Assembly: GCA_008933835.1 (NCBI GenBank)
Contig: WBUG01000003.1
Coordinates: 82,188-146,187, forward strand
Source of the DNA: Bacteroidota bacterium
Lineage (GTDB): Bacteria; Bacteroidota; Ignavibacteria; UBA10030; UBA8401
Direction: 5' to 3'
Length of the DNA: 64,000 nt
Under the pieces are notes generated by a model. It ran no database searches, was not told where the DNA came from, and was given only the letters and a program-made list of their open reading frames with translations. Shown piece by piece: positions 1 through 9,018 of this stretch (the first letter of the stretch is position 1; every line of letters starts with the position of its first letter). Position numbers and translations under genes: made by a program.

Positions 1-885
1 GCGTTCGCGCCGTACGACTTCACGAAGGAGAACTACACCGAGGAGCTCTGGGTGAGCGAAGGGGCGACGTCGTACTTCGACGACCTCATCATGGTGCGGG
101 CGGGATTCCGCGACGAACGGTGGTACCTCGACCTGCTCGGCGGGATGATCCGTTCCGACCGTTCGCGGCCGGGGAACGCAGTGCAGTCCCTCGCCGCCTC
201 GAGCTTCGACGCCTGGGTGAAGTACTGGAAGCGGAAGGAGAACGCCTCCAACGCCGAGAGCGATTACTACGGCAAGGGTTCGCATGTGAGCCTTCTGCTG
301 GACCTTGAGATCCGCCACCGCTCCGGCAATCGGGCCTCTTTCTCGTCGGTCCTCCGGTCGATGTTCGAGGACCATCCTCCGTCCAAAGGATTCACCAACG
401 AGGAGCTCATCGCCGCGTGCGAGAAAGCGGCCGGCGCGCCGCTGCGCGATTTCTTCCGTGATCATCTGTACGGCACCGTTCCCCTTCCGTGGGAACGAAC
501 GCTCGCGTACGCCGGCCTCTCCGTGACCGAAGCGCACGCTCCGGCGAAAGGGGAACTCGGCGTGACGGTGACCGACATCGGCGAACGGACCCGCATCACC
601 GCGGTACGGAGCGGTTCGCCGGCCGAGACGGCCGGGCTCGAGATCAACGATGACGTGGCGGCACTGGACGGATTCCGCGTCCGGGCGGGAGAGTTCAACG
701 CCCGCATCGCGTCACTCGGTCCCGGCACGACGATACGCATCACGGTGTTCCGGAACGACCGGCTCCGCGAGGTGACAGCGACCATCAGCGGACCGGCTCT
801 CCCCCTCTATTCGGTCACCCGCTCCGGTACGGCGACCCCGCGTGAAAAAGAGATTTTCATGGACTGGCTTGGGTTACGCCGCTGA
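1..885 (+). CDS. M61-family (glycyl aminopeptidase-like) metallopeptidase with C-terminal PDZ domain, 5' end missing
   Basis: The reading frame is open from base 1, so the gene starts before the window; the GTG at 52 is internal. The first residues end in LWVSEGATSYFDDL, which matches the M61 segment around the zinc-ligand glutamate (usually a W-x-x-EG-x-T-x-Y pattern) that follows HExxH by some tens of residues; the HExxH itself lies outside the window. The last 90 or so residues form a PDZ domain (LGV, then SPAETAGLEINDDV and a GT-I-V-R strand set), the usual M61 architecture. M61 enzymes are exported or periplasmic peptidases. The family call is from established patterns; substrate is unknown. 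Confidence 0.8.
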   Translation, partial: AFAPYDFTKENYTEELWVSEGATSYFDDLIMVRAGFRDERWYLDLLGGMIRSDRSRPGNAVQSLAASSFDAWVKYWKRKENASNAESDYYGKGSHVSLLLDLEIRHRSGNRASFSSVLRSMFEDHPPSKGFTNEELIAACEKAAGAPLRDFFRDHLYGTVPLPWERTLAYAGLSVTEAHAPAKGELGVTVTDIGERTRITAVRSGSPAETAGLEINDDVAALDGFRVRAGEFNARIASLGPGTTIRITVFRNDRLREVTATISGPALPLYSVTRSGTATPREKEIFMDWLGLRR

Positions 886-914
886 TGTTGCTGATGCGGG
901 ACGGTGGTGAAAAC

Positions 915-946
915 TTTGTGAATTCGCTTATTTTTTCGTACCTTTG
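915..946 (+). promoter_or_regulatory. Bacteroidota-type promoter for glgA
   Basis: TTTG at 915-918 and TACCTTTG at 939-946 are separated by exactly 20 nt, matching the Bacteroidota primary-sigma consensus TTTG-N19-21-TAnnTTTG. The expected transcript start is near 953, about 30 nt before the chosen glgA start. Confidence 0.6.
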
Positions 947-984
947 TGTCGCGATGCTCTCCTACACCACAACACAAAGGTTGT

Positions 985-2463
985 ATGTCGAAACCGCTTA
1001 ATATCCTCTTCATCACCAGCGAAGCAGAACCTTTTGCGAAAACCGGCGGATTAGCAGACGTTTCAGGAGCACTCCCCCAGACCATCAAAGAACTGGGTCA
1101 TGAGATCCGCATCATGATGCCCCGGTACGGGAACATCAGCGAGCGGAAGTTCAAGCTGCACGACGTCATCCGTCTTCGCGAGATCGCGGTGCCGGTGGGC
1201 GGCGAGGCGAAGAACGGCCATGTCAATTCGTCGTTCATCTCCAGCCTCAAAGCGAAGGTGCAGGTCTATTTCCTCGCGAATCAGGAGATGTTCCATCGCG
1301 CGGGACTCTACACGAATCCCGATTCCAAGAAGGACTACCACGACAACGACCTCCGCTTCACGTTCTTCTGTCGCGGCGTGCTCGAAACGCTGAAGAAGCT
1401 CGGATGGCAGCCGGACATCATCCATTGCAACGACTGGCAGACCGGCCTCATCCCCGCCTATCTCAAGACCGTCTATAAAGATGAACCGCTGTTCCGGAAC
1501 ATCAAGACCGTCTTCACCGTCCATAATCTCGGTTACCAGGGACAGTTCCCCCGCGAATCGTTCGACCGCACCGGACTCCCGGCGACGGAGTTCGGCGTGA
1601 ACGGCGTCGAGTTCTACGGAAAACTGAACTTCATGAAGGCGGGACTGGTGTACTCGGACATCATCACCACCGTCAGCGAGCGGTACGCCCAGGAGATCAC
1701 CACCACCGAAGAGTACGGGATGGGTCTCGAGGGGATCCTGAAGAAGCGGAAGAAGGACCTCCACGGCATCGTCAACGGCATCGACTACAACCTCTGGAAT
1801 CCCGAGACCGATCCGCACATCGACCAGCGGTACGACCTGAAGTCCCTCGAAGGGAAGGAGCAGAACAAGATCGCCCTGTGCAGGAAGTTCGGGCTGGAGT
1901 ACAAGGAAGGGGTCCCCGTCATCGGCTGCATCACCCGTCTGGTGGACCAGAAGGGCATCGACCTCATCAAGGACATCGCGGACGAGATGCTGAAGCTGAA
2001 CGTGCAGTTCGTGATGATCGGCATCGGCGAGAAGCGGTACCACGAGTTCTTCGAGTCGCTGAAGAAGAAGCATCCGAAGAAGGCGGGCATCATGTTCGGC
2101 ATGAGCGAGGAGATCGCCCACATGATCACCGCGGGGGCCGACATGTACCTGATGCCGTCGCGCTACGAACCGTGCGGCCTCAATCAGCTCTACAGTCTGA
2201 AGTACGGCACCGTCCCCATCGTCCGCGCGACGGGCGGACTGGACGACACCATCCAGGACGTCACCTCCGCCGGCGCCGGCACGGGGTTCAAGTTCGAGAA
2301 GTACGACAGCAAAGAGCTGCTCAAGACGGTGCAGCGTGCGGTGAAGATGTACGGCGACCAGAAGACGTGGCAGAAGGTCATGCGCAACGGCATGGCGAAG
2401 GACTTCTCCTGGGAATCGTCCGCCAAGAAGTACATCAACCTCTACCGCAACCTGCTGAAGTAG
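985..2463 (+). CDS. glgA: Glycogen/starch synthase (ADP-glucose type, GT5)
   Basis: A 492-residue GT5 glucosyltransferase that extends alpha-1,4-glucan from a nucleotide-diphosphate glucose. The N-terminal KTGGLADV loop (residues 19-26) binds the donor, and the C-terminal Rossmann domain holds the R-x-EPCGL motif with Glu395, the expected catalytic-region glutamate. Length is normal for bacterial GlgA. The ATG at 985 is preferred over an in-frame GTG at 946, because AAAGG sits just upstream of 985 and the GTG lies within the promoter -7 element. It heads a run of genes to 8962 on the same strand. No other glycogen genes are present in the window. Confidence 0.95.
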   Translation: MSKPLNILFITSEAEPFAKTGGLADVSGALPQTIKELGHEIRIMMPRYGNISERKFKLHDVIRLREIAVPVGGEAKNGHVNSSFISSLKAKVQVYFLANQEMFHRAGLYTNPDSKKDYHDNDLRFTFFCRGVLETLKKLGWQPDIIHCNDWQTGLIPAYLKTVYKDEPLFRNIKTVFTVHNLGYQGQFPRESFDRTGLPATEFGVNGVEFYGKLNFMKAGLVYSDIITTVSERYAQEITTTEEYGMGLEGILKKRKKDLHGIVNGIDYNLWNPETDPHIDQRYDLKSLEGKEQNKIALCRKFGLEYKEGVPVIGCITRLVDQKGIDLIKDIADEMLKLNVQFVMIGIGEKRYHEFFESLKKKHPKKAGIMFGMSEEIAHMITAGADMYLMPSRYEPCGLNQLYSLKYGTVPIVRATGGLDDTIQDVTSAGAGTGFKFEKYDSKELLKTVQRAVKMYGDQKTWQKVMRNGMAKDFSWESSAKKYINLYRNLLK

Positions 2464-2472
2464 GGGCTCCGC

Positions 2473-3048
2473 GTGCGGAACGATTTCGCGGTGTTCATCG
2501 ACCGGGACGGGACCATCAATGTCGACGTCGATTTTCTCTCCCGTCCCGAACAATTGGAGCTCATCCCCCGCAGCGCCGAGGCGATCCGCGCCCTGAACGG
2601 CCTCGGCATCCCGGTCGTCGTCATCACCAACCAGTCCGGCATCGCCCGCGGTCTGTTCTCCGAACAGGACCTGGCGGAGGTGCATGCGGCGCTGGACCGG
2701 ACGCTGGCGGAGCACGGAGCGTCGGTGCTCGCTTACTATTATTGTCCTCATCATCCCCGGGAAGGCGTCGGAACGTACCGCAAAGACTGCCGGTGCCGGA
2801 AACCGGGGACCGGGATGCTCGACGAGGCGGCGGCGGCGTACGGGTTCGACCTGCGCCGCTCGTTCGTGGTGGGCGATAAGGCCATCGACGTCGAAGCGGG
2901 ACGCGCCGCCGGAGCCGTCGCCCTGCAGGTGGCGACCGGATACGGGGAACAGGAAAAGGAAGCGGGAGCGCGGTTCCGTGACCACTACGCGCCCGACCTG
3001 TTCGGAGCCGTCCAGTATATCATCACCATTCTATCGGAACGACCGTAA
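2473..3048 (+). CDS. gmhB: HAD-superfamily D-glycero-D-manno-heptose-1,7-bisphosphate 7-phosphatase
   Basis: A 191-residue HAD phosphatase of the GmhB/HisB-N type. Motif I is DRDGT with Asp10 and Asp12, motif II is TNQSG (52-56), and a zinc loop is formed by CPHHP (from Cys91) and CRC (Cys106, Cys108), which marks the GmhB branch. It would remove the 7-phosphate in LPS heptose synthesis. Start is GTG at 2473, 9 nt after glgA, with AGGGG upstream. Other heptose genes are not in view, so the exact sugar bisphosphate substrate is inferred from family. Confidence 0.88.
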   Translation: MRNDFAVFIDRDGTINVDVDFLSRPEQLELIPRSAEAIRALNGLGIPVVVITNQSGIARGLFSEQDLAEVHAALDRTLAEHGASVLAYYYCPHHPREGVGTYRKDCRCRKPGTGMLDEAAAAYGFDLRRSFVVGDKAIDVEAGRAAGAVALQVATGYGEQEKEAGARFRDHYAPDLFGAVQYIITILSERP

Positions 3049-3051
3049 CCA

Positions 3052-4230
3052 ATGACCATACGCCTTTTCCACCCCCTTCCCCTTCTCTTCCTCCTGCTGT
3101 GGGGGACCGGTTGCGCCGAGAAACCGCGCTCCGTCGGCGGCAGCCTCATCGATCCGAACGACCTGTTCACCGTGGCGGACACCACCGTGACGGCCGTATC
3201 GGACTCCTCCTACACCGTTCCGCTCCTCGCGGGGAACGGCGTGGAGCTGCTCACGGGGCGCGCTTCGGCCGCCGATGAGTTCGTGACGCTCATCCGTTTC
3301 AACGACGTGTCGTACGTCGACTCCCTCATCGGTGCCACCATCGACACCGCCCAGCTGCGGCTGTACGTCACGTCGTACGCCGACCGCGGCGCTCTGCCGG
3401 TCCGTCTCGGCGTCTACGAAGCGCTGCAGGGCTGGAAGGAAACGACCTTCACCAACGATTCCATCGGCGCGTTCGCCGTCGGCGCGGTGCCGTTCGGCGT
3501 CTTCAGCGATTCGGCGAACGCCGGCTCGGACCTGCAGACGCTCCTGGACACCGCGGCGGTCCGGAGAATGGTGACGGCGATGACCGACACCAACGCAATG
3601 CCGTTCCACGGCTTCGCCGTGCGCGCGGAACCGGGCGGCATGCCCGGGACCTTCGGCATCTACAGCTTCAACGCCGGGACGTCGGTGATGCCGCGCCTTC
3701 TGGTGAAGTACACGAAGAACGGCGTCCGCGACTCGCTCATCCTCTACACCGGCGAGGACACCTACGGCGCCCGCTTCACCGTACCTCCGGTGCTCGCTCC
3801 GTTCGAAGTGCGCGGCGGATACGGCGTCCGCTCGTCGCTCCGCTTCGACCTCTCCTGGCTGAAGGACCGGCCGATCGTCGCCGGTGCGACGCTCACCCTC
3901 GTGGCGGACACGGCCGCCAGCCGACGCAGCATCTTCTCCCCCGACTCCGTCGTCGCGCTGCTGGGACTCTCCGGCGCCTCCGCGGACGCATCGGACTCCT
4001 CGGTGTTCGTCATCGGCACAGCGGCGTACGACTCCGCCGTCGGGAAGACCTACGTCTTCTCATTGCGCGAGATCACCCAGCGGTGGGTCAACGGCATCTA
4101 TGTGAACGAAGGGCTCCGTCTGCGCCCCTCGTATGAAACGTCGTACGCCGACCGCATCGTCTTCCATCCGGCGGACCATCCCGTCGCGGCCAAGCGTCCG
4201 AAGCTGCACATCATCTATTCGAGCAAATGA
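3052..4230 (+). CDS. Lipoprotein, DUF4270-like
   Basis: A 392-residue protein with a lipoprotein signal peptide: hydrophobic residues 7-18, then LWGTGC as lipobox. The mature N-terminus (GGSLIDPNDLFTVADTT) and the beta-rich body with two similar halves resemble the DUF4270 lipoproteins of Bacteroidota; a DNRLRE-like fold is the alternative. From memory, DUF4270 genes commonly sit next to glgA in Flavobacteriia, which supports the call here (glgA is two genes upstream). It begins 3 nt after gmhB and overlaps the following outer-membrane gene, suggesting co-expression. Function unknown; probably envelope-anchored. Confidence 0.6.
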   Translation: MTIRLFHPLPLLFLLLWGTGCAEKPRSVGGSLIDPNDLFTVADTTVTAVSDSSYTVPLLAGNGVELLTGRASAADEFVTLIRFNDVSYVDSLIGATIDTAQLRLYVTSYADRGALPVRLGVYEALQGWKETTFTNDSIGAFAVGAVPFGVFSDSANAGSDLQTLLDTAAVRRMVTAMTDTNAMPFHGFAVRAEPGGMPGTFGIYSFNAGTSVMPRLLVKYTKNGVRDSLILYTGEDTYGARFTVPPVLAPFEVRGGYGVRSSLRFDLSWLKDRPIVAGATLTLVADTAASRRSIFSPDSVVALLGLSGASADASDSSVFVIGTAAYDSAVGKTYVFSLREITQRWVNGIYVNEGLRLRPSYETSYADRIVFHPADHPVAAKRPKLHIIYSSK

Positions 4231-5453
4231 CGATGAAGAAACTCCTGCTCCTCGTCGGACTCACGCTCCCCGCCGTCGCGGGCGAGGGGTCCGTCTATTC
4301 CCGTTTCGGCGTCGGCGACATCGCGGTCTTCACCAACGGCCGCGCCGTCGGCATGGGAGGCGCGGGCATCGCGCTGATGAGCGAATCGAACATGCAGTTC
4401 GCCAATCCTGCCGCCTCGTCGCTCGTCAACCGGACCCTCTTCAACGCAGGGTACCAGTACCGATTCTTCACGTCCGAGGACGCCGGCGGCACCAGCATGG
4501 TCGGCACCGGCACCGTGAACGAGTTCGGCCTCGCCTTCCCCCTGTACTCCCCCTACCGGATGGTGCTGACCGCCGGCTTCGTGCCGGTCTCCTCCGTCGG
4601 GTACGAGCAGCGGGTGGACCAGCCGGCCTACGGTGTGACGCAGGTGTTCGAGGGACGCGGCGGCATCTCGTCCGGGCAGCTCGGACTCTCCTATTCCCGT
4701 TCCGGCGACCTGTACCTCGGCCTCACCGGACACTACCTCTTCGGTTCCATCTACCGTGACCATAGTCTCCGCTTCGCCTCCTCCGACCTCTTCAGCGGAT
4801 CGTACAACCAAACCCTTTCCATGAGCGGATTCGCCCTCACCGCCGGCGCCGTCGTGGCGGGGGTGGACAAACTGTTCGGCCTGTCCGACACGCGGAACGT
4901 CAACCTCGGCATCACGGTCTTCAGCGGCAGCACGCTGGAGCTGGACGACGAGACGCTGCGCAACTTCTCGTCGAACCAGGACACGCTCCTCTCCGCCGGA
5001 CAGGAGCTCACGCTGCCGTTCGGGTTCACGGTCGGCGCCGCCATGACGCGCAACCGCGTGGTGTACGCCGCGGACCTGCAGTTCCAGAACTGGTCGTCGT
5101 TCACGGCAGCGGGGGTCCATCCGTCCGAACTGCGGAACAGTCTCCGGGTCAGCGCGGGGGCCGAGTACCTCGGCTCCGGCGACTTCGGAAGCGATTTCTG
5201 GGAGCGCGTTTCGGTCCGGCTCGGCGGTTACTACCGCATGACGAACCTCTCCGTCAACGGCGAAGGGATCGACGAGGTGTTCGGTACGGCCGGCATCGGC
5301 CTGCCGTTCAGTTTCGAATCCCGGCTGAACATCGGCATCGAAGCGGGCGTTCGCGGCGCGGTCACCTCGACGCTCATCCGCGACACCATCATGCGGTTCA
5401 CCGTATCGCTCACCGCGTCCGAACTCATGTTCATTCCCCCCGTCATCGACTGA
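4227..5453 (+). CDS. Outer-membrane beta-barrel protein (FadL/PorV-like fold), function unknown
   Basis: A 408-residue exported protein: a signal peptide of about 20 residues ending at AVA-GEG, then SVYSRFGVGD and GRAVGMGGAGIA, a plug-like N-terminus typical of FadL/OmpP1 and UPF0164-type barrels, followed by alternating amphipathic strands. It starts at an ATGA overlap with the lipoprotein gene; an alternative ATG six bases later (4233) cannot be excluded. The pairing with the lipoprotein suggests a common envelope function. No transported substrate can be inferred. Confidence 0.65.
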   Translation: MTMKKLLLLVGLTLPAVAGEGSVYSRFGVGDIAVFTNGRAVGMGGAGIALMSESNMQFANPAASSLVNRTLFNAGYQYRFFTSEDAGGTSMVGTGTVNEFGLAFPLYSPYRMVLTAGFVPVSSVGYEQRVDQPAYGVTQVFEGRGGISSGQLGLSYSRSGDLYLGLTGHYLFGSIYRDHSLRFASSDLFSGSYNQTLSMSGFALTAGAVVAGVDKLFGLSDTRNVNLGITVFSGSTLELDDETLRNFSSNQDTLLSAGQELTLPFGFTVGAAMTRNRVVYAADLQFQNWSSFTAAGVHPSELRNSLRVSAGAEYLGSGDFGSDFWERVSVRLGGYYRMTNLSVNGEGIDEVFGTAGIGLPFSFESRLNIGIEAGVRGAVTSTLIRDTIMRFTVSLTASELMFIPPVID

Positions 5454-5468
5454 CCGGAAGGAGACACC

Positions 5469-5906
5469 ATGATCGCCCTCGCCAGCGACCACGCCGGTTT
5501 CCGCTATAAAGAACAGACCAAGGCACTCCTCACGGAGCTGCACCTGCACTTCACCGACTACGGCACCGGCTCGGCCGAGTCCGTGGACTATCCGGATTAC
5601 GCGCATGCGGCGGCCGACGCGGTCTCGACCGGACGGGCGGACACGGGCATCATCATCTGCGGTTCCGGCATCGGTGTCTCGATCGTCGCCAACAAGCACA
5701 AGGGGGTGCGCGCCGCCGCCTGCGAATCGGTGACCGCCGCGGAGATGGCGCGCCGGCACAACAATGCGAACGTCCTCTGCTTCGGCGAACGCCTCGTCGG
5801 ATGGGGCGTCGCCGAGGAGATGATCCGCATCTTCCTTTCCACGAACTTCGAAGCGGGCCGGCACACCCGGCGGGTGGAAAAGATCCACTCGCTCACCGGC
5901 CGATGA
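5469..5906 (+). CDS. rpiB: Ribose-5-phosphate isomerase B
   Basis: A 145-residue RpiB/LacAB-family isomerase interconverting ribose-5-phosphate and ribulose-5-phosphate in the cytoplasm. ASDHAGF (5-11) carries the substrate-binding Asp-His, and CGSGIG (64-69) carries the catalytic-base cysteine of the family; RHNNANV follows. Length is standard. GGAAGGAG lies 8 bases before the ATG. It directly precedes glyA. Confidence 0.95.
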   Translation: MIALASDHAGFRYKEQTKALLTELHLHFTDYGTGSAESVDYPDYAHAAADAVSTGRADTGIIICGSGIGVSIVANKHKGVRAAACESVTAAEMARRHNNANVLCFGERLVGWGVAEEMIRIFLSTNFEAGRHTRRVEKIHSLTGR

Positions 5907-5925
5907 CCAACACCCCACGGAAGCC

Positions 5926-7218
5926 ATGAACGCCATCCGCACCTTCGACCCCGCCGTGTACGAGGCGGTCCGGAACGAACAGAACCGACAGAACACCAAG
6001 CTCGAACTCATCGCCTCCGAGAACTTCGTCTCGGCCGCGGTGCTGGAGGCCGCCGGCTCGGTGCTCACCAACAAGTACGCGGAAGGGTATCCCGGGAAGC
6101 GGTACTACGGAGGCTGTGAGTACGTGGACGTGGTGGAGGACCTGGCGCGGGACCGCGTGAAGGAGCTCTTCGGCGCCGAGTACGCCAACGTACAGCCGCA
6201 CTCCGGCTCGCAGGCCAACACCGCCGTCTACTTCACCTTCATCAGACCGGGCGACAAGGTGCTCGGGATGAACCTCTCGCACGGCGGCCACCTCACGCAC
6301 GGCTCGCCGGTGAACTTCTCCGGCCAGCTGTACAACTTCTCGGCGTACGGCGTCTCGAAGGAGACCGGCACCATCGACTATAACGAGGTGGAGGAGATCG
6401 CGAAGCGCGAGCGCCCGAAGCTCATCACCGTGGGGGCCAGCGCGTACTCCCGCAACATCGACTACAAGGCGTTCCGCGCCATCGCGGACTCGGTCGGCGC
6501 CTTCCTCTTCGCCGACATCGCGCATCCGGCCGGACTCATCGCCGCGGACCTGCTCAACGATCCCATCCCCCACTGCCACGTGGTGACCTCCACCACGCAC
6601 AAGACCCTGCGCGGTCCGCGCGGCGGCATCATCCTCGTCGGGAAGGACTTCGAGAACCCCTGGGGCCTCACCGCGCCGAAGTCCGGCCGCACGAAGATGA
6701 TCTCCGAACTGCTCGATTCGATGGTCATCCCCGGCATCCAGGGGGGACCGCTCATGCACATCATCGCCGCGAAGGCGGTCGCCTTCAAGGAGGCGCTGCA
6801 GCCGGAGTTCCGCGTCTATGCCGCGCAGGTCATCGCGAACGCCGCGGCGCTCGCCGCCCACCTCACCGCGAAGGGGTACCACATCATCTCCGGCGGAACG
6901 GACAACCATCTGATGCTGGTGGACCTGCGGAACAAGAACGTGACCGGAAAGGCCGCGCAGGAGGCGCTGGACCTCGCCGGCATCACCGTGAACAAGAACG
7001 CCGTACCGTTCGACGATAAGTCGCCCCTCATCACCAGCGGCGTCCGCATCGGCACCCCCGCCGTCACCACGCGCGGCATGAAGCAGGCGCAGATGGCGGT
7101 CATCGGCGACCTCATCGACGAGGTGGTGAGCAACATCGGCGACACCGCGGTGTACGACGGCGTCCGCCGGAAGGTGGCGGACCTCTGCGCCGGATTCCCC
7201 CTCTACGCTGCGATGTAG
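5926..7218 (+). CDS. glyA: Serine hydroxymethyltransferase
   Basis: A 430-residue PLP enzyme converting serine and tetrahydrofolate to glycine and methylene-tetrahydrofolate. The PLP lysine is Lys226 in [14 protein letters not shown], and the N-terminal LELIASENF and [13 protein letters not shown] signatures are intact. The gene lies 19 nt after rpiB and 7 nt before tatC, in one transcription unit. Confidence 0.97.
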   Translation: MNAIRTFDPAVYEAVRNEQNRQNTKLELIASENFVSAAVLEAAGSVLTNKYAEGYPGKRYYGGCEYVDVVEDLARDRVKELFGAEYANVQPHSGSQANTAVYFTFIRPGDKVLGMNLSHGGHLTHGSPVNFSGQLYNFSAYGVSKETGTIDYNEVEEIAKRERPKLITVGASAYSRNIDYKAFRAIADSVGAFLFADIAHPAGLIAADLLNDPIPHCHVVTSTTHKTLRGPRGGIILVGKDFENPWGLTAPKSGRTKMISELLDSMVIPGIQGGPLMHIIAAKAVAFKEALQPEFRVYAAQVIANAAALAAHLTAKGYHIISGGTDNHLMLVDLRNKNVTGKAAQEALDLAGITVNKNAVPFDDKSPLITSGVRIGTPAVTTRGMKQAQMAVIGDLIDEVVSNIGDTAVYDGVRRKVADLCAGFPLYAAM

Positions 7219-7225
7219 GAGACCC

Positions 7226-7969
7226 ATGGCGAACGATCAGACCCATACCGCCGGCGAGAAGGAGATGTCGTTCCTCGACCACCTCGAGGAGCTCCGCTCG
7301 CGCATCCTGAAGGCGGTCCTGGCCGTCCTGGCGACCACCGTGGCGGCCGCGTTCTATTCCGACTTCCTCGTGAAGGAGGTCCTGCTCGGTCCGCTGCTGC
7401 GTGTGGGGTTGAAACCGCAGGTGCTCACGCCGTACGGCATCGTCGTCACGTACATGGAGGTCTTCATCGTCACCGGCATCATCGCGGCGATGCCGTACAT
7501 CCTCTTCCAGCTCTGGCGGTTCGTCGCCCCCGGCCTGCTGCCGGACGAGCGGAAGTACGCCTTCTGGATCGTCCTCTTCACGTCGGTCTGTTTCTTCTCC
7601 GGCGTCGCGTTCGCGTACTTCATCATCGTCCCGACCGCGCTCACCTTCTTCTCCACGTTCGGCACCGACGTGTTCGAACTGAACATCGCCATCGACCGGT
7701 ACATCGGATTCCTGCTCAGTCTCATCCTCGGCGCCGGGCTCATCTTCGAGCTGCCGATGGTGGTCTATTTCCTCTCCCGAATGGGGCTCATCACGCCGCA
7801 GTTCATGCGGAAGTACCGCCGGCATTCCATCGTGGTCATCCTCATCATCGCCGCCGTGGTCACCCCCACGCCCGACATCCTCACGCAGGCGCTGCTGGCG
7901 GCGCCGATGATCGTCCTGTACGAGGTGAGCATCTTCATCAGCCGGTTCGCTCAGAAGAGGGAGGGCTGA
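7226..7969 (+). CDS. tatC: Sec-independent protein translocase subunit TatC
   Basis: A 247-residue integral membrane protein with six predicted helices. The N-terminal FLDHLEELRSRI motif, which helps recognise twin-arginine signals, is conserved. TatC is the signal receptor of the Tat pathway and would serve the Tat-signal proteins of the act operon (ActB and the 62-residue protein). No tatA/B gene is in the window. The start follows glyA by 7 nt; a second ATG within the first 14 codons is less likely. Confidence 0.96.
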   Translation: MANDQTHTAGEKEMSFLDHLEELRSRILKAVLAVLATTVAAAFYSDFLVKEVLLGPLLRVGLKPQVLTPYGIVVTYMEVFIVTGIIAAMPYILFQLWRFVAPGLLPDERKYAFWIVLFTSVCFFSGVAFAYFIIVPTALTFFSTFGTDVFELNIAIDRYIGFLLSLILGAGLIFELPMVVYFLSRMGLITPQFMRKYRRHSIVVILIIAAVVTPTPDILTQALLAAPMIVLYEVSIFISRFAQKREG

Positions 7970-7972
7970 ACC

Positions 7973-8962
7973 ATGGGCCTGCTCGGGACCAACACCCTGG
8001 ACGACATCAAAGCACCGGTCGACGACGAGCTCCGCTCCTTCACCGCGTACTTCAAGCAGTCCATGCGCTCCTCGGTGACGCTGGTGGACACCGTCGCCCG
8101 CTACATCGTCCGGCAGAAGGGGAAGCGGATCCGTCCCATCGTCGTCTTCCTCTGCGCCAAGACGTGCGGCGGCGTGAACGAGAGCACCTATCGCGGCGCG
8201 ACGCTCGTCGAGATCCTCCACACCGCGACCCTCGTGCACGACGACGTGGTGGACGACGCCGACATGCGCCGCGGTCTCGCCTCCATCAACGCCGTCTGGA
8301 AGAACAAGGTGGCGGTGCTCATGGGGGACTATCTCCTCTCCACCGGTCTGATGCTCTCGCTGAAGCACGACGACATCTACTTCCTCCGCACCGTCTCCGA
8401 TTCGGTCCGGCGGATGAGCGAAGGGGAGATCCTGCAGATCCAGAAGAGTCGCGAGCTCGACATCGACGAGGAGACCTACCTCACCATCATCTCGAACAAG
8501 ACCGCCTCCCTCCTTTCGACCTGCTCCGAGATCGGCGCCGCGAGCGCCACGCAGGACCCGGAACTGCGGAAGCGGATGCGGGACTTCGGCGAGAACGTCG
8601 GCATGGCGTTCCAGATACGGGACGACATCCTCGATTTCACATCGAGGACGAGCATCCTCGGGAAGCCGGTGGGGGGCGACATGAAGGAGAAGAAGATCAC
8701 CCTCCCGCTCATCCATGCATTGCGGACCGCACCGCGGACCGAGGCGAAACGGGTGCTGAAGACCATCCGGAGCGGCGCTTCGGGGAAGGATGTGGCAGCC
8801 ATCGTGGAGTTCGTACGGAAGAACGGGGGCATCGAATATGCGGAGAAGCGTGCCGCAGGGTTCGGCGACGCGGCCCGGGCATGCCTGGCGGCGTTCCCGC
8901 CGTCGGACGCGCGCCGGTCGCTGGAACTCTTCGTGGATTATGTGATGGAGCGAGAGAAATAG
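7973..8962 (+). CDS. Polyprenyl (octaprenyl/heptaprenyl-type) diphosphate synthase
   Basis: A 329-residue trans-isoprenyl diphosphate synthase making long prenyl chains, most likely the side chain of menaquinone. The first Asp-rich motif is HDDVVDD (Asp90-Asp95), the second is RDDILDF (Asp217, 218, 221), and GKRIRP binds isopentenyl diphosphate. Chain length cannot be set from sequence alone. It begins 3 nt after tatC and is the last gene before a strong bidirectional terminator. Confidence 0.92.
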   Translation: MGLLGTNTLDDIKAPVDDELRSFTAYFKQSMRSSVTLVDTVARYIVRQKGKRIRPIVVFLCAKTCGGVNESTYRGATLVEILHTATLVHDDVVDDADMRRGLASINAVWKNKVAVLMGDYLLSTGLMLSLKHDDIYFLRTVSDSVRRMSEGEILQIQKSRELDIDEETYLTIISNKTASLLSTCSEIGAASATQDPELRKRMRDFGENVGMAFQIRDDILDFTSRTSILGKPVGGDMKEKKITLPLIHALRTAPRTEAKRVLKTIRSGASGKDVAAIVEFVRKNGGIEYAEKRAAGFGDAARACLAAFPPSDARRSLELFVDYVMEREK

Positions 8963-8987
8963 ACCGGCATGATACGGCCGTTCAGCG

Positions 8988-9014
8988 CGAAGCCCGGAGG
9001 ATCTCCGGGCTTCG
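8988..9014. terminator. Bidirectional intrinsic terminator-like hairpin
   Basis: A 12-bp perfect stem (CGAAGCCCGGAG at 8988-8999 against 9003-9014) with a GAT loop, placed exactly between two convergent genes (ends 8962 and 9019). There is no long T-run, but position and stem strength support termination from both sides. Confidence 0.75.
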
Positions 9015-9018
9015 TCGT

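Noticed and set aside
1063..2985. Long open frame (640 codons) antisense to glgA and gmhB
   Set aside because: Rich in Arg, His, Val and Asp without domain pattern or start signal; a by-product of high GC in a real gene on the other strand.
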